Origin: an uncultured Trueperaceae bacterium
Lineage (GTDB): Bacteria > Deinococcota > Deinococci > Deinococcales > Trueperaceae
Length of the DNA: 64,000 bases
Direction of reading: 5' to 3'
Assembly: GCA_913057685.1 (NCBI GenBank)
Contig: CAJXOA010000001.1
Span: forward strand, 1 to 64,000
This document shows, piece by piece, positions 52,279 to 63,100 of the stretch. Each line of letters opens with the position of its first letter. Position 1 is the stretch's first letter. The notes beneath the pieces are model-generated. The model was given only the letters and a program-made list of their open reading frames with translations. It ran no database searches and was not told the DNA's origin. The translations under genes were made by a program, and so were the position numbers.

Positions 52279-54177
52279 ATGGGCAACGCCGTCGGCATCG
52301 ACCTCGGAACCACCAACAGCGTCATCGCACGAATGGAGGGCGGTGAACCGACCGTCCTCGTCAACGGCGAGGGCGCCCGCACCACCCCCTCCGTCGTCGC
52401 CTTCAAGGACGACCAGCGCCTCGTCGGCCAGGTCGCCAAACGCCAAGCCGTCCTCAACGCGCAGGGCACCCTCTTCGAGATCAAGCGCTTCATGGGCCGC
52501 ACCTGGGAGGAGGTCGCCAGCGAGGTCGAACGCGCCCCCTACGAGGTCGTCAAGGCCGACGACGGCGGGGTCCGCTTCAAGGTCGGCGACGACCTCCACA
52601 GCCCCGAGGAGATCAGCGCCATGATCCTCCGCAAGCTCGTCGCCGACGCCAGCGACCAGCTGGGCGAGAAGATCACCGAAGCGGTCATCACCGTCCCCGC
52701 CTACTTCAACAACGCCCAACGCGAAGCGACCCAGAACGCCGGCAAGATCGCCGGCCTCGAGGTCCTGCGCATCGTCAACGAACCCACCGCCGCCGCCCTC
52801 GCCTACGGCCTCGACAAGAAGGGCAGCGAAACCGTCCTCGTCTTCGACTTCGGCGGCGGGACGTTCGACGTCTCCGTCCTCGAGGTCGGCGAAGGGGTGT
52901 TCGAGGTCCGCTCCACCCACGGCGACACGCACCTCGGCGGGAGCGACTTCGACTACGCCATCGTCGACTGGCTCGCCGAGGACTTCCAGAAGGAGTACGG
53001 CGTCGACCTCAAGAAGGACAAGCAGGCGCTGCAGCGCATGATCGAGGCGGCGGAGAAGGCCAAGATCGAACTCTCCGGCCTGCCCGAAACGACGATCAGC
53101 CTGCCCTTCATCGCCATGGACCCCGGCAGCAACGCCCCGCTCTACCTCGAGAAGAAGCTCACCCGCAGCACCTTCGAGGACCTCATCGCGCCGCTGCTCA
53201 AGCGCCTCCGCAAGCCGGTCGAGGACGCCCTGTCCGACGCCGACATCGCCAAGGGCGACGTCGACGAGGTCATCCTCGTCGGCGGCTCCACCCGCGTGCC
53301 CGCCGTCAAGGACGTCGTCCAGGAGATGCTCGGCAAGGCCCCCAACCAGTCGGTCAACCCCGACGAGGTCGTCGCGCTCGGTGCGGCGATCCAGGCCGGC
53401 GTCCTCAAGGGCGACGTCGAGGACATCGTCCTGCTCGACGTCACCCCCCTCAGCCTCGGCGTCGAAACGAAGGGCGGCGTGTTCACCACCCTCATCGAAC
53501 GCAACACCACCGTCCCGGTCCGCAAGACCGAGACGTTCACCACCGCCGACGCCAACCAGACCGGCGTCGAGGTGCACGTCCTGCAGGGCGAACGCAGCAT
53601 GGCGCGCGAGAACAAGTCGCTCGGCAAGTTCAAGCTCGAGGAGATCCCGCCCATGCCCGCCGGCATGCCGCAGATCGAGATCACCTACGACATCGACGCC
53701 AACGGCGTCCTGAACGTCTCCGCCCGCGAGAAGTCGACCGGCAAGGAGGCCAGCATCACCATCCAGAACACCACCACCCTCGCCGAGGACGAGGTGGAAC
53801 GGATGGTCCAGGACGCCGAACGCCACGCCGACGAGGACGCCAAGTTCCGCGAGGTCGCCGAAGCCCGCAACGCCGCCGACTCCATGCGCACCCAAGCGCA
53901 GAAGATCCTCGACGAGACCGAGAGCGCGACGGACGACCAGAAGCAGCCCCTCCAGGAGGCGATCGACGAGACCGCCAAGGCGGTCGACGACCCCAACGTC
54001 GAGAAGGACCGCTACGAGGAGCTGACGCAGGCCCTCGCCGAGGCGTTGCAGACCTTCCAGGCCGCCACCGCCCCCGCCGAGGACGAGGCGGAGACCGCCG
54101 ACGCCGAAGCGACCGAGGCGACCTCCGAGGGCGACGAGGACGACGTCGTCGACGCCGACTTCAAGCCGGCCGGGTGA
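52279..54177 (+). CDS. dnaK: chaperone DnaK (Hsp70)
   Basis: A 632-residue Hsp70 with the ATPase motifs [26 protein letters not shown] and [10 protein letters not shown], the substrate domain, and an acidic Ala/Glu-rich C-terminus. Length and order are typical. ATG is preceded by GGAGG. It is the first gene of a dnaK-grpE-dnaJ unit; grpE begins 4 nt after its stop. Confidence 0.98.
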   Translation: MGNAVGIDLGTTNSVIARMEGGEPTVLVNGEGARTTPSVVAFKDDQRLVGQVAKRQAVLNAQGTLFEIKRFMGRTWEEVASEVERAPYEVVKADDGGVRFKVGDDLHSPEEISAMILRKLVADASDQLGEKITEAVITVPAYFNNAQREATQNAGKIAGLEVLRIVNEPTAAALAYGLDKKGSETVLVFDFGGGTFDVSVLEVGEGVFEVRSTHGDTHLGGSDFDYAIVDWLAEDFQKEYGVDLKKDKQALQRMIEAAEKAKIELSGLPETTISLPFIAMDPGSNAPLYLEKKLTRSTFEDLIAPLLKRLRKPVEDALSDADIAKGDVDEVILVGGSTRVPAVKDVVQEMLGKAPNQSVNPDEVVALGAAIQAGVLKGDVEDIVLLDVTPLSLGVETKGGVFTTLIERNTTVPVRKTETFTTADANQTGVEVHVLQGERSMARENKSLGKFKLEEIPPMPAGMPQIEITYDIDANGVLNVSAREKSTGKEASITIQNTTTLAEDEVERMVQDAERHADEDAKFREVAEARNAADSMRTQAQKILDETESATDDQKQPLQEAIDETAKAVDDPNVEKDRYEELTQALAEALQTFQAATAPAEDEAETADAEATEATSEGDEDDVVDADFKPAG

Positions 54178-54181
54178 GCGC

Positions 54182-54799
54182 GTGAACGACGAGCCCCGCC
54201 CCGACGACGTCCCGGCCCCCGAGGCCGAGCCCGCCACCCCCCCGGCCGCCGAGCCCGACGCTCCGGCGGCCGGCGCGGCCGCCCCCGACGACGCGCCGTC
54301 CGGCGACGACGAAGCGGCGATCCTCCGCAACGAGATCGCCATCGTGCAGGCGCAACTCGAGGAGGCCCAGGCCGCCCTCGAGACCGAACGCGACCGGGCG
54401 CTCCGCGCCCGCGCCGAGCTCGACACCGTCCGGCGCCGCGCCGCCGGCGAGGAGGCCCGCGCCCGCGACGCCGGCTTCGACGCCGCCGTCCTCCCCGTCA
54501 TGCAGGTCGCCGACGACCTCCGGCGCGCCCTCGAGGCCGCCGACCAGGGCGACCCCGCCGACATCGTGCCCGGGGTCCGTGGCGTGATGGAGGGCCTCGA
54601 GCGGGAACTCGGCAAGCTCGGCATCGACCGCGTCGGCGAGGTCGGCGAGACGTTCGACCCCGACCGGCACGAGGCGCTCTCCAGCGTCCCGGCCGGCGAG
54701 GACGGCACGCCCGGCACCATCGCGCAGGTGTTCGAGGCCGGCTACGTGCGCGGCGAGCGCCTCGTCCGGCCCGCCCGCGTCGTCGTCTACCAGGACTGA
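54182..54799 (+). CDS. grpE: nucleotide exchange factor GrpE
   Basis: A 205-residue protein starting at GTG. An acidic Pro/Ala-rich N-terminus (about 1-45) is followed by a long coiled coil (IVQAQLEEAQAALETERDRALRARAELDT), a helical part and the C-terminal beta wing (GYVRGERLVRPARVVV). It releases ADP from DnaK. Confidence 0.92.
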   Translation: MNDEPRPDDVPAPEAEPATPPAAEPDAPAAGAAAPDDAPSGDDEAAILRNEIAIVQAQLEEAQAALETERDRALRARAELDTVRRRAAGEEARARDAGFDAAVLPVMQVADDLRRALEAADQGDPADIVPGVRGVMEGLERELGKLGIDRVGEVGETFDPDRHEALSSVPAGEDGTPGTIAQVFEAGYVRGERLVRPARVVVYQD

Positions 54800-54860
54800 C
54801 CCCGGCGGCCGCACCGGCCCCGCCGGGCCCGCACCCGCGCTCGAGGAAGGGAGGGACGAG

Positions 54861-55823
54861 GTGGCCGACTTCAAGGACTACTACGACGTGCTCGGCGTCT
54901 CGCGCGACGCCAGCCAGGACGACATCAAACGCGCCTACCGCAAGGCGGCCGCCAAGCACCACCCCGACCGCAACCCCGACGACCCCAGCGCGGAGGACCG
55001 CTTCAAGGAGATCAACGAGGCGTACACCGCCCTCTCCGACCCCGAGAAGCGCAAGGTGTACGACGCCTACGGCCGCACCGGACGGGTGCCGCCCCAGGGC
55101 GGCGGCTTCGCCGGCGCGCCCGGCGGCGGGCAGGTGTGGACGAACGTCGACCCCGACACCTTCGCCGGCTTCAGCGACTTCTTCCAAAGCCTCTTCGGCG
55201 GGAGCGCCGGGATGGGCGGCGGCTTCGCCGGCGCCCCCGGCGGCGCCCGCGTCGGCGGCGACCCGTTCGCCGACCTGCGCGGCGCGCGCGCCGCGGCGCC
55301 CGCCCCCGCCGAGGGCGACCTCGCCCTCGACCTGCACCGCGCCTACCACGGCGGCGAGGTCGCCATCACCGTCGGGGGACGCCGCGTCACCGTCACCGTC
55401 CCCGCCGGCGTGCGCCCCGGCACCACCCTCCGCCTCCGCGGGCAGGCCCCCAGCGGCGGCGACCTGCACCTCAAGATCCGCCTCCGCCCCTCCGGCGGGC
55501 TGCGCCTCGACGGCGACGACGTCCACACCACCATCGCGGTGCCCGACCACCTCGCCGCGCTCGGCGGAAGCGTCGAGGTCCCCACCCTCGCCGGCCCCGT
55601 CGACCTCACCATCCCCCCCGGCAGCTCCGGCGGGCGGGTCCTCCGCCTCCGCGGCCAGGGCTGGCCGACGAAGGGTGGGGGGCGCGGCGACCAACACGTC
55701 CACCTCCGCGTGAGCGTCCCCGCGACCCTCGACGACGCCCAACGCGAGGCCTACCGCACCCTCGCCGCCCACGGGACCGACGGTGCGAAGGTCGACGACG
55801 CCAGCGAGAGCGACGCGGCGTGA
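54861..55823 (+). CDS. dnaJ: DnaJ-family co-chaperone, zinc-finger-less (class B)
   Basis: A 320-residue J protein. The J domain has H34-P35-D36 (KHHPDRNP), followed by a Gly/Phe-rich region (about 75-135) and two beta-sandwich substrate domains. The four C-x-x-C-x-G-x-G repeats of class A DnaJ are absent, so it resembles CbpA. GTG start with GGAAGGGAGGG upstream. Its stop overlaps the start of the SGNH gene. Confidence 0.92.
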   Translation: MADFKDYYDVLGVSRDASQDDIKRAYRKAAAKHHPDRNPDDPSAEDRFKEINEAYTALSDPEKRKVYDAYGRTGRVPPQGGGFAGAPGGGQVWTNVDPDTFAGFSDFFQSLFGGSAGMGGGFAGAPGGARVGGDPFADLRGARAAAPAPAEGDLALDLHRAYHGGEVAITVGGRRVTVTVPAGVRPGTTLRLRGQAPSGGDLHLKIRLRPSGGLRLDGDDVHTTIAVPDHLAALGGSVEVPTLAGPVDLTIPPGSSGGRVLRLRGQGWPTKGGGRGDQHVHLRVSVPATLDDAQREAYRTLAAHGTDGAKVDDASESDAA

Positions 55824-56584
55824 CGCGCGGCGCCGCCTCCCTTCTCCTCCTCCTCCCCCTCCTCCTGGTCGCGATCGGTGCTTGCGCCCCGAACGGCGGC
55901 GGCGGCGGCGACGGGGCCGCCCCCGCCCCGCGCCCGACCTCGGGCGACGTCCTGATCCTCGGCGACAGCGTCATGGCCTGGAACGAGGACGAGGGCGCCT
56001 CCGTCGCCGACGCGCTCCGCGACGTGCGCGGCGGGCGCGTCACCTCCCGCGCGGTCCCGGGCGCCACCCTGCTCGGGCCCGAACGCGAACGCATCGGGGC
56101 CGGCTACGCCCCCGACGACTGGACGTGGGTCGTCGTGCAGGGCGGCGCCAACGACCTCGTCGGCCGCTGCGGTTGCGGGCCGTGCGACCCGACCCTCGAC
56201 CGCCTCCTCGCCCCCGACGCGCGCAGCGGCGTCGTCGCCGACCTCGTCACCCGCATCCGCCAGGACGGCGCCGCCGTCGCGCTCTGGAGCTACCACGACG
56301 TCCTCCCCCGCGCCCCCTTCCCGTTCGGCCGCTGCGGCGACGACGCCGCCGTCATGCGCGAACGCTTCGCCCGCCTCGCAGGCCGCGATCCCGGCGTCGT
56401 CGTGATCGACGGACGGGCGGCGCTCGACCCGAGCCGCCCCGCGAACTACGACCGCGACGGCGTGCATCCCTCCCCCGCCGGCTCCCGCGCCATCGCCAAG
56501 CAGCTCGCGCGGGCGTTCGACGCCGCCGACGCCACGGTCGCGGGCGCCACGCCCGCCGAGGCCGCCCGGGAGTCCACCGACTGA
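55820..56584 (+). CDS. SGNH/GDSL-hydrolase lipoprotein
   Basis: A 254-residue protein translated from a GTG overlapping the dnaJ stop. The signal sequence ends in a lipobox (IGAC, Cys22), so it is likely lipid-anchored. SGNH motifs follow: Ser in ILGDSVM, Gly in the second block, GGANDL and the D-x-x-H in DGVHPSPAG. Such enzymes hydrolyse esters, including O-acetyl groups on sugars. Coupling to dnaJ is unusual and unexplained. Confidence 0.85.
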   Translation: MTRGAASLLLLLPLLLVAIGACAPNGGGGGDGAAPAPRPTSGDVLILGDSVMAWNEDEGASVADALRDVRGGRVTSRAVPGATLLGPERERIGAGYAPDDWTWVVVQGGANDLVGRCGCGPCDPTLDRLLAPDARSGVVADLVTRIRQDGAAVALWSYHDVLPRAPFPFGRCGDDAAVMRERFARLAGRDPGVVVIDGRAALDPSRPANYDRDGVHPSPAGSRAIAKQLARAFDAADATVAGATPAEAARESTD

Positions 56585-56631
56585 ACGCGCGGGCGCCGCA
56601 GCACCTCACACCTCTCATCCCCCGCCCCTGC

Positions 56632-56637
56632 TAGGGT
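56632..56637 (+). promoter_or_regulatory. -10 box TAGGGT, 8 nt before start codon (leaderless)
   Basis: TAGGGT then 8 nt then the ATG of the PpiC-type gene. Confidence 0.5.
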
Positions 56638-56645
56638 CGCCCCCG

Positions 56646-57638
56646 ATGCGACGTTTCCCGATCCTCACGCTCGCCCTCCTCGCGGTCCTCACCGCCCCGT
56701 TCGCCCTCGCCCAGGACGCCGACGACCCCGTCGTCGTCCGCCTCGGCGAGCAGACCGAAACCCTCTCGGAGTTCGAGCAACGCTTCGAGATCGCCCTGCG
56801 CAGCCTCGCCGCGCAACAGGGCACCCCCCTCACCGACCAACTCCGCGCGCAACTCGCCAGCTTCGCGCCGCAGTACCTCGAGCAGCGCGGTCAGGAGTTC
56901 GCCCTCCTCGCCGCCGCCGACGCGCGCGGCATCGAACCGGACCTCGACGCGGTGCAGGCCCGCATCGATCAGGCCAAGGACGGCCTGCCCGACGACGCGG
57001 CGTTCGAGACCCTCCTGCAGGACAGCGGCATCGGCAGCGAAGCGATGCTCCGTACCCTGTTCGAGGAGGACGAACGCATCCGCGGCCTGTTCGAAGCGGT
57101 CGAGGCGGAACAGAGCGTCGAGGACGCCGACGTCCGCGCCGCCTACGAGGCCCGCCAGGACGAGTTCACGACCGGCGCGCAGGTCTGCGCCCGCCACATC
57201 CTGCTCGAGAGCGTCGAGGACGCCGAAAGCGTCCTCGCGGAGCTCGACGGTGGCGCCGACTTCGCGACCCTCGCCGCCGAACGCAGCACCGGCCCCAGCG
57301 GCCCCGACGGCGGCGACCTCGGGTGCTTCGAGCGCGGCATGATGGTCGCCCCCTTCGAGGAGGCCGCCTTCGCCGCCGAGGCCGGCGAGGTCGTCGGCCC
57401 CGTCGAGACGCAGTTCGGCCAGCACGTCATCCTCGTCGAGGAGGTCCGCGAGGCCGGCGTCCAGCCGTTCGAGGAGGTCCAAGCGGCGCTCCGCGGGCAA
57501 CTGCTCAGCGAAGCGACGCAGGCGGACGTCGACGCGCTCATCGAAGCCGCCGACGTCGAGACGTTCCCCGAGCGCCTGCCCTCGCCCACCGACGGCGCCG
57601 CCCCCGCCCCCATGGGCGACGACGACGCCAGCGACTGA
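56646..57638 (+). CDS. secreted PpiC-type peptidyl-prolyl isomerase
   Basis: A 330-residue SurA/PrsA-like protein with a signal peptide (about 1-21, FALAQ). A helical N-terminal chaperone region (about 25-165) is followed by one parvulin domain (about 175-270: ARHILLESVEDAESVLAELDGGADFATLAAERSTG ... GGDLGCFERGMMVAPFEEAAF) and a C-terminal helix. It should assist folding of exported proteins, including envelope proteins. Start leaderless. Confidence 0.92.
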   Translation: MRRFPILTLALLAVLTAPFALAQDADDPVVVRLGEQTETLSEFEQRFEIALRSLAAQQGTPLTDQLRAQLASFAPQYLEQRGQEFALLAAADARGIEPDLDAVQARIDQAKDGLPDDAAFETLLQDSGIGSEAMLRTLFEEDERIRGLFEAVEAEQSVEDADVRAAYEARQDEFTTGAQVCARHILLESVEDAESVLAELDGGADFATLAAERSTGPSGPDGGDLGCFERGMMVAPFEEAAFAAEAGEVVGPVETQFGQHVILVEEVREAGVQPFEEVQAALRGQLLSEATQADVDALIEAADVETFPERLPSPTDGAAPAPMGDDDASD

Positions 57639-57665
57639 CGCCCGCCCCACACCCCACCCGAACGA

Positions 57666-57693
57666 CGCGCGCCCCGCTCCGGCGGGGCGCGCG
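57666..57693. terminator. 12-bp stem-loop between convergent ppiC and pdxH genes
   Basis: CGCGCGCCCCGC pairs perfectly around a 4-nt loop. It can act in both directions. Confidence 0.65.
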
Positions 57694-57724
57694 CTCGCAG
57701 GCGTCGCTGGGGAAGCCGAACCGC

Positions 57725-58417
57725 CTACGGCGCCAACCGCGACGTGCGCCAGCCACCCGCCTCCCAGGCGTAGGCGATCCGGTCGTGCAGGCGGCTGGAG
57801 CGCCCCTGCCAGAACTCCACGTACGTCGGCGTGAGCACGTACCCGCCCCAGAACGGCGGGCGGGGCACCTCGTCGGTCCCCTCGAAGCGGGCCTCCGCCT
57901 CCGCCGCCAAGCGCTCCAGCGCCTCGCGGTCCTCCACCTCCCGGCCCTGCGGCGACGCCCACGCCCCCACCCGACTGCCGCGCGGACGGGAGGCGAAGTA
58001 GGCGTCCGACGCCGCCGCATCCAACCGCGCGACCGACCCCTCGAGCCGCACCTGCCGCTCCAGGCGGTCCCACCAGAACGTCGCAGCCGCCACCCCCGTC
58101 GCATCCAGGTCGGCCGCCTTGCGGCTCTCGTAGTTCGTGAAGAAGCGCACCGCCCCCCGCCCGCCCCCGTCACGGGTCCCGTCGTTCGTCCCGTCGTCGT
58201 CCGCCCCCGCCGGGGTGACGCCCTTGCACAACACGAACCGCACCGACGGCACGCCCTCCGCCGACACCGTCGCCAGCGCCATGGCGTTGGGTTCCTCCGC
58301 GCCGGCCTCCGCCGCCGCCTCGATCCAGGTCGCCAACGCCGCCAGCGGGTCGTCCCCCAAGGCGTCCGCGTCCAACGCCCCACGACGGTAGTCGGTCCGC
58401 ATCGCACTCACGTCCAT
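57725..58417 (-). CDS. pdxH: pyridoxamine 5'-phosphate oxidase
   Basis: A 230-residue FMN-dependent PNPOx-family enzyme making pyridoxal 5'-phosphate. Typical segments are [58 protein letters not shown], and a C-terminal R-L-A-P end. The length agrees with PdxH. The start ATG is 6 nt after a TAGCCT box on the minus strand. Confidence 0.93.
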   Translation of the reverse strand: MDVSAMRTDYRRGALDADALGDDPLAALATWIEAAAEAGAEEPNAMALATVSAEGVPSVRFVLCKGVTPAGADDDGTNDGTRDGGGRGAVRFFTNYESRKAADLDATGVAAATFWWDRLERQVRLEGSVARLDAAASDAYFASRPRGSRVGAWASPQGREVEDREALERLAAEAEARFEGTDEVPRPPFWGGYVLTPTYVEFWQGRSSRLHDRIAYAWEAGGWRTSRLAP

Positions 58418-58423
58418 GGCGCG

Positions 58424-58429
58424 AGGCTA
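58424..58429 (-). promoter_or_regulatory. -10 box TAGCCT, 6 nt before the pdxH start (leaderless)
   Basis: On the minus strand TAGCCT then 6 nt then ATG. Confidence 0.6.
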
Positions 58430-58457
58430 CCCGACGCGACGGAGCGCGAACCGTTGC

Positions 58458-58463
58458 TAGCGT
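58458..58463 (+). promoter_or_regulatory. -10 box TAGCGT, 7 nt before the DUF255 start (leaderless)
   Basis: TAGCGT then 7 nt then ATG. It faces the pdxH box across only 28 nt. Confidence 0.55.
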
Positions 58464-58470
58464 TCCGGTC

Positions 58471-60546
58471 ATGAACGCCCTCGCGGACGCCGCCAGCCCC
58501 TACCTCCTCCAGCACGCCGACGACCCCGTCGACTGGCGGCCCTGGGGCGCCGACGCCTTCGCCGAAGCCCGCCGCCGCGACGTCCCCGTCCTCGTCTCCA
58601 TCGGCTACGCCACCTGCCACTGGTGCCACGTCATGCAGCGCGAGTCGTTCCGCGACCCGGAGCTCGCCGCGCACCTCAACGACCGCTTCGTCGCGATCAA
58701 GATCGACCGCGAGGAACACCCCGACGTCGACGCGGTCTACATGGCGGCGTTGCAGGCGATGCGCGGGCACGGCGGCTGGCCGTTGACCGCCGTCGCCGAC
58801 CCCGACGGCCGCCCCTTCTTCGCCGGCACCTACTTCCCCGCCACCGAACGCCCCGGCATCCCCTCCTTCCGCCGCGTCCTCGACGCCATCTTCGAGGCCT
58901 GGACCGACCGCCGCGAGGCGCTCCTGGAGGACGCCGCCACCCTCGAGGCGCACGTCCGCCGCGGCATGGCGGCCCCCACCCCCCGCGTCGACCCCGCCCC
59001 CCGCGAGGCGGCGCTCCCCGACCCCTCCGCCGACGCCCTCGCCGCCCTCGCCGCCCAGGAGGACCCCCGCCACGGCGGGTTCGGGGACGCACCGAAGTTC
59101 CCCCCGCACGCCGCCCTCCGGTGGCTCACCACCCGCCCCGAACCCGAGGCGATCGCGCTCGCCGAGCGCACCCTCACCGCCCTCCACCGCGGCGGCATCA
59201 CCGACCCGCTCGCGGGGGGCGTCGCGCGGTACGCCACCGACGCCGCCTGGGCGGTCCCGCACTTCGAGAAGATGCTCTACGACAACGCCCAACTGCTGCC
59301 CCGCTTCGCCGAGGCGTACCTCGCGACCGGGACGACCGCGCACGCCCGCGCCGCAGGCGCGATCGTCGCCTGGCTCGAAGCGGAGATGCGCCTCGAGGAC
59401 GGCGCCTTCGCCACCGCCCTCGACGCCGACAGCCTCGACGAGGACGGCCGCTCGCGCGAGGGCGCCTTCTACGCCTGGACCGGACGGGCGTTCGACGCCG
59501 CCGTCGCCGAGGCGTACGGCGAGGCGGAGGTCCCCTTCGCGCGCGCCGCGTTCGGGGTCGTCGACGCCGGCCCCTTCGAGGGCGCCAACGTCCTGCGGGA
59601 GGCGGCGGACGCCGCCACCCTCGCCGACCGGTTCGACACCACCGACGTCGACGCCGACCGCCGCCTCGAGGCGCTCCGCATGCTCCTGCACGGCGTCCGT
59701 TCCCGCCGCCCCCGCCCCGCCCGCGACGACAAGGTGCTGCTGAGCCTGCAGGGCCTCGCCATCCAAGGCCTCGCGCGCGCCGCCCGGCTGCTCGAGGAAC
59801 CCCGCTGGCTCGACCTCGCGCGCGGCGCGGCGGACGCCGCCCTCGCCCGCTTCCCGGCCGGCGACGGGACCTGGTGGCGGCGTGCGCACGCCGGCCGCGT
59901 CGGCCTCCCCGCCCTCCTCGAGGACCACGCCTCGTTCGGCCTCGCCCTGCTCGAGCTCCACCACGCCGACGGCGACCCCCGCTGGCTCGCCGCCGCCGAC
60001 GTCCACGCCGACCGCATCTGGGCGGCGTTCCGCGACGAGGACGGCCACCCGACGTCGGTCGCGCAGGACGCCCGCGACGCGGACGGCCCGCTCCGCGTCG
60101 CACCGCGCAGCGTCGTCGACGGTCCGCAACCCTCCGACGCCCTCGCCGCCGCGGAGCTCGTGTGGCGGGTCGCCCGCCGGACCGGCGACGGGGACCGCGA
60201 AGCCTGGGCGCGGGGGGTCGTCGCCCCCCTCGCCGACGGCGCGGCGAAGCACCCGCAGGCGCTCGCCAGCGCCCTCTACCTGTTGGACGTGATGCGCGCC
60301 CCACCGCGCGAGGTGGCGGTCACGGGCCCCGACGATGCCGGCGGCGCGGAGCTCTGGGCCGCGGTCGCCGCGCGCCCCCTCGACGGCTGGATCGTGCAGC
60401 GCGCCCCCACCCCGGACGACGGTCCGCTCACCCAAGGCCGCACGACCGTCGACGGTCGCGCCGCCGCCTGGGTGTGCGAGGGCTTCGCCTGCCGCCTCCC
60501 CCTCACCGACCCCGACGACCTCGGAGGGGCGCTGCTCGTCGGGTGA
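58471..60546 (+). CDS. DUF255 / YyaL-type thioredoxin-domain protein
   Basis: A 691-residue protein of the YyaL/SPATA20 family. The N-terminal thioredoxin-like domain has C-x-x-C in ATCHWCHVM and the stretch [17 protein letters not shown]. The remainder is an (alpha/alpha)6-barrel ([32 protein letters not shown]) related to N-acylglucosamine epimerases. The function is unknown. Start is leaderless. Confidence 0.9.
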   Translation: MNALADAASPYLLQHADDPVDWRPWGADAFAEARRRDVPVLVSIGYATCHWCHVMQRESFRDPELAAHLNDRFVAIKIDREEHPDVDAVYMAALQAMRGHGGWPLTAVADPDGRPFFAGTYFPATERPGIPSFRRVLDAIFEAWTDRREALLEDAATLEAHVRRGMAAPTPRVDPAPREAALPDPSADALAALAAQEDPRHGGFGDAPKFPPHAALRWLTTRPEPEAIALAERTLTALHRGGITDPLAGGVARYATDAAWAVPHFEKMLYDNAQLLPRFAEAYLATGTTAHARAAGAIVAWLEAEMRLEDGAFATALDADSLDEDGRSREGAFYAWTGRAFDAAVAEAYGEAEVPFARAAFGVVDAGPFEGANVLREAADAATLADRFDTTDVDADRRLEALRMLLHGVRSRRPRPARDDKVLLSLQGLAIQGLARAARLLEEPRWLDLARGAADAALARFPAGDGTWWRRAHAGRVGLPALLEDHASFGLALLELHHADGDPRWLAAADVHADRIWAAFRDEDGHPTSVAQDARDADGPLRVAPRSVVDGPQPSDALAAAELVWRVARRTGDGDREAWARGVVAPLADGAAKHPQALASALYLLDVMRAPPREVAVTGPDDAGGAELWAAVAARPLDGWIVQRAPTPDDGPLTQGRTTVDGRAAAWVCEGFACRLPLTDPDDLGGALLVG

Positions 60547-60607
60547 GCCGCCCGTGGGGCGGCGCGCGGACGCATCTCCGGGTCCGCCGGTCGGCGGCGC
60601 CCCCCGG

Positions 60608-60613
60608 TATCCT
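60608..60613 (+). promoter_or_regulatory. -10 box TATCCT, 6 nt before start codon (leaderless)
   Basis: TATCCT then 6 nt then the GTG of the AddB-like gene. Confidence 0.6.
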
Positions 60614-60619
60614 CCCCCC

Positions 60620-63100
60620 GTGAGCCTGGACCTCCTCGTCGGCCCCCCGGGGGCGGGCAAGACCCACCTCCTGACGGCGGACGCGCGCGCCGCCGCGGAG
60701 GCCGGCGAGCGCGTCTGGTGGGTGGGGCGCGGCGACCAACGCGCGCACGTCCTTCGCACCCTCGTGCGCGACGGCCCGATGCTCGGCGTCGAGGTCCTCA
60801 CCTGGCAACAGCTCGCCTACCGCGTCCTCTCCGACGCCCGCCGCCTCCAACCCCTGCTGACCGGCAGCGGTCGCCTCGCGACCGTCGGCGCGGCGTTGCT
60901 CGAGGACCGCAGCGACCCCCCCACCCCCGGCGAAGCGCGCCTCTTCGCGCGCGCCATCGCGGAAGCCAAGGCGTACGGCGTCGCCGCAGGTCGCCTCCCC
61001 GGCGACGATGCGGAGGTCGCCCGGTTGCGGCGGGTGCACCACCGCTACGAGACCCTCAAGGGCGACGCGTGGGACTACGACGACTTCCGCCGCGAGGCGG
61101 CGGTCGTCCTCGAGGGCGACCTCGCCCCCGCCACCGCGGCGCTCCTCCCCGACCGGGTGCTCCTCGACGGCGTCGACGAGGTCGCCCCCGCCGAACTTCG
61201 CCTCGCCGACGCCCTCGCTCGCCACGTCCCGGTCCGCCTCGCGGTGGCGGTGCCGCCGCCCGGCCGGACGCCCGCCACCGTCCTCCCGGCCCGCGACGAC
61301 GTCGACGTCCGCCGGCACGCCTTCGCCAACCCCGTCGCGGAGGCCCGCTGGGTCCTGCGCGACGTCAAGGCCACCCTCGCCGCCGGCGCCGACCCCCTGG
61401 ACCTGGCGATCGTGGCGCCCCCCGGGCGCGCCCGCGCCGTCGCGACGCTCGCCCGCGAAGCGGGCGTCGGGCTGATGGACGAAACCCCGCGGGGCCTCGC
61501 CGACACGCCCGAGGGCCGGCGGCTCCTGGACCTGCTCGAACTCGGGGACGCCCCGACCCCGGGCCGCCTGCTGGGCGTGCCCGACCTCCGCGCGCTCGGG
61601 GCGGCCGCCCTCGCGGCCGGCGTCGCGGGCCGCGACGCCCTCCTACGCCTCGCCGAGGACCGCGGCGAGGGGGAGCGCTGGCGCGCCTGGAGCGACGCCC
61701 TCGAGCCCGCTCCCGACGCCGACCTGCTCGCCTGGGGCGCCGGCCTGGTCGACGCCGCCTGGGCGGCGGTGCACGCCCCCGCGGACGCGCCTCCGGGCGA
61801 GGGCGGCGGCGAAGCGGGGGGCGAGGCCGGGAACGAGGGGGGCGGCGAAGCGGGGGGCGAGGCCGGGAACGACGTCGGCGGCGACCCGGGGGAGGGCGCG
61901 GCCGGTGCGGGCGACGACCCCGAGGCCCGCACGGCGTTCCGGGAGCACGCCCTGCAGCGCCTCGCCGAAGCCCGCCGGGTCGCCGGCGCCGGGGACGGCG
62001 GCGCGCACGTGCGCGCCTGGTGGGCGGCGCTCCTGCAGGAGGACGCCCCCCGCGAACGCCCCCCTGCCGGCGTCGCGCTGCTGCACGCCGACCAGATCGC
62101 GGGACGCCGCTTCGCGCGGGTCTGGATCCTCGGCGCGACCGACGGCGCGCACCTGCCCCCCGAACGGGAGGACTACTTCGTCGCGGAGGACGCGCGGGTC
62201 GCCTGGCCCGACGCCTTCGCCGGTCCGGCCCTCCCGGTCCGCTTCCGCGCGGGGCGGGACGCGGCGGGGGCGGCGTTACGGGCGCGCGGGGACGTCGTCA
62301 CGATCACCGTCGCCGCCGGCGACGGGGGCGGGCCCACCACCCCCGACGCGGCGTTGCTGGGCGGCGCGCCGACGCCGCCCCCCGAGCGGCCGGCCGCCAG
62401 CGCCCTCGAGCTGGGGGAGGGCCGCCGCTGGCGGCCGCCCGACGCGCCCGTCGACCTCGGGCCGCCCGACGTCCCCCGCCTGGTGACGTACGCCACCTGC
62501 GGCGTGCGGGCGTGGGGCGAACGGCACCTCCCCCGCGACGACGCGCCGCCCGCCTGGGCGGCGCTCCGCCGGGCGCTGCTCGAGCGCGACGCCTGGACGC
62601 CCCCCGACCTGCGTTCGCTCGCGGAGGACCACCCCGCGTTCGCGACCTGGCTCGACGCGTACGCCGAACCGCTCGCCGACCTCACCTTCGCCGTCCGCCT
62701 GCGCGACCCCGAGAGCGGCGTCCCCGCCCGGCTCGACGCCGCCCGGCGGGAGGCGGGCGAAGCGACCCTCGTGCGGTTCCTGGCGCCCGGCCGGGCGGCG
62801 GACGACGACGCGGCGGAGGCCGCGTTCGACGCCCACCCGGAGCTCGGGTGGGCGGGCGCGCAGTTGCTGGCGCGCCGCGACGTCCGCGCGGTGCGCTTCC
62901 GCCTGTGGCCGGTCGGCGACGCCCCCGTCGACTGGCCGGAACGCGGCCCGATCCGCAAGGCCTGGGGCCGGATGGAGCGCACCGTACGCGAGGTGCGCGA
63001 GGCGCTTCCGCCGTGGCACGCCGGCGAGGTGACCGCCTCGCCCGGGTTCGCCTGCCGCGACTGCCCCGTCTTCGACCTGTGTCGCGAGGGCGTCCGGTGA
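60620..63100 (+). CDS. addB: AddB-like subunit of helicase-nuclease
   Basis: An 826-residue protein. A Walker A motif sits at 8-15 (GPPGAGKT), followed by helicase-like domains without other helicase motifs, as in AddB. Four cysteines (C627, C812, C815, C821; C-x-x-C-x5-C at the end) match the AddB Fe-S cluster. The nuclease signature (G-x-x-D-R-x-D and D-Y-K) between them is not recognisable, so the AddB nuclease may be inactive. A Gly/Glu-rich linker (about 394-430) comes from a 36-bp DNA repeat. It overlaps the addA start. With AddA it would process double-strand DNA ends. Confidence 0.85.
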   Translation: MSLDLLVGPPGAGKTHLLTADARAAAEAGERVWWVGRGDQRAHVLRTLVRDGPMLGVEVLTWQQLAYRVLSDARRLQPLLTGSGRLATVGAALLEDRSDPPTPGEARLFARAIAEAKAYGVAAGRLPGDDAEVARLRRVHHRYETLKGDAWDYDDFRREAAVVLEGDLAPATAALLPDRVLLDGVDEVAPAELRLADALARHVPVRLAVAVPPPGRTPATVLPARDDVDVRRHAFANPVAEARWVLRDVKATLAAGADPLDLAIVAPPGRARAVATLAREAGVGLMDETPRGLADTPEGRRLLDLLELGDAPTPGRLLGVPDLRALGAAALAAGVAGRDALLRLAEDRGEGERWRAWSDALEPAPDADLLAWGAGLVDAAWAAVHAPADAPPGEGGGEAGGEAGNEGGGEAGGEAGNDVGGDPGEGAAGAGDDPEARTAFREHALQRLAEARRVAGAGDGGAHVRAWWAALLQEDAPRERPPAGVALLHADQIAGRRFARVWILGATDGAHLPPEREDYFVAEDARVAWPDAFAGPALPVRFRAGRDAAGAALRARGDVVTITVAAGDGGGPTTPDAALLGGAPTPPPERPAASALELGEGRRWRPPDAPVDLGPPDVPRLVTYATCGVRAWGERHLPRDDAPPAWAALRRALLERDAWTPPDLRSLAEDHPAFATWLDAYAEPLADLTFAVRLRDPESGVPARLDAARREAGEATLVRFLAPGRAADDDAAEAAFDAHPELGWAGAQLLARRDVRAVRFRLWPVGDAPVDWPERGPIRKAWGRMERTVREVREALPPWHAGEVTASPGFACRDCPVFDLCREGVR
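61805..61872 (+). repeat. 36-bp tandem repeat, two copies, in addB
   Basis: Two in-frame copies with period 36 bp (starting at 61805 and 61841) encode a [10 protein letters not shown]-type linker. Confidence 0.75.
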
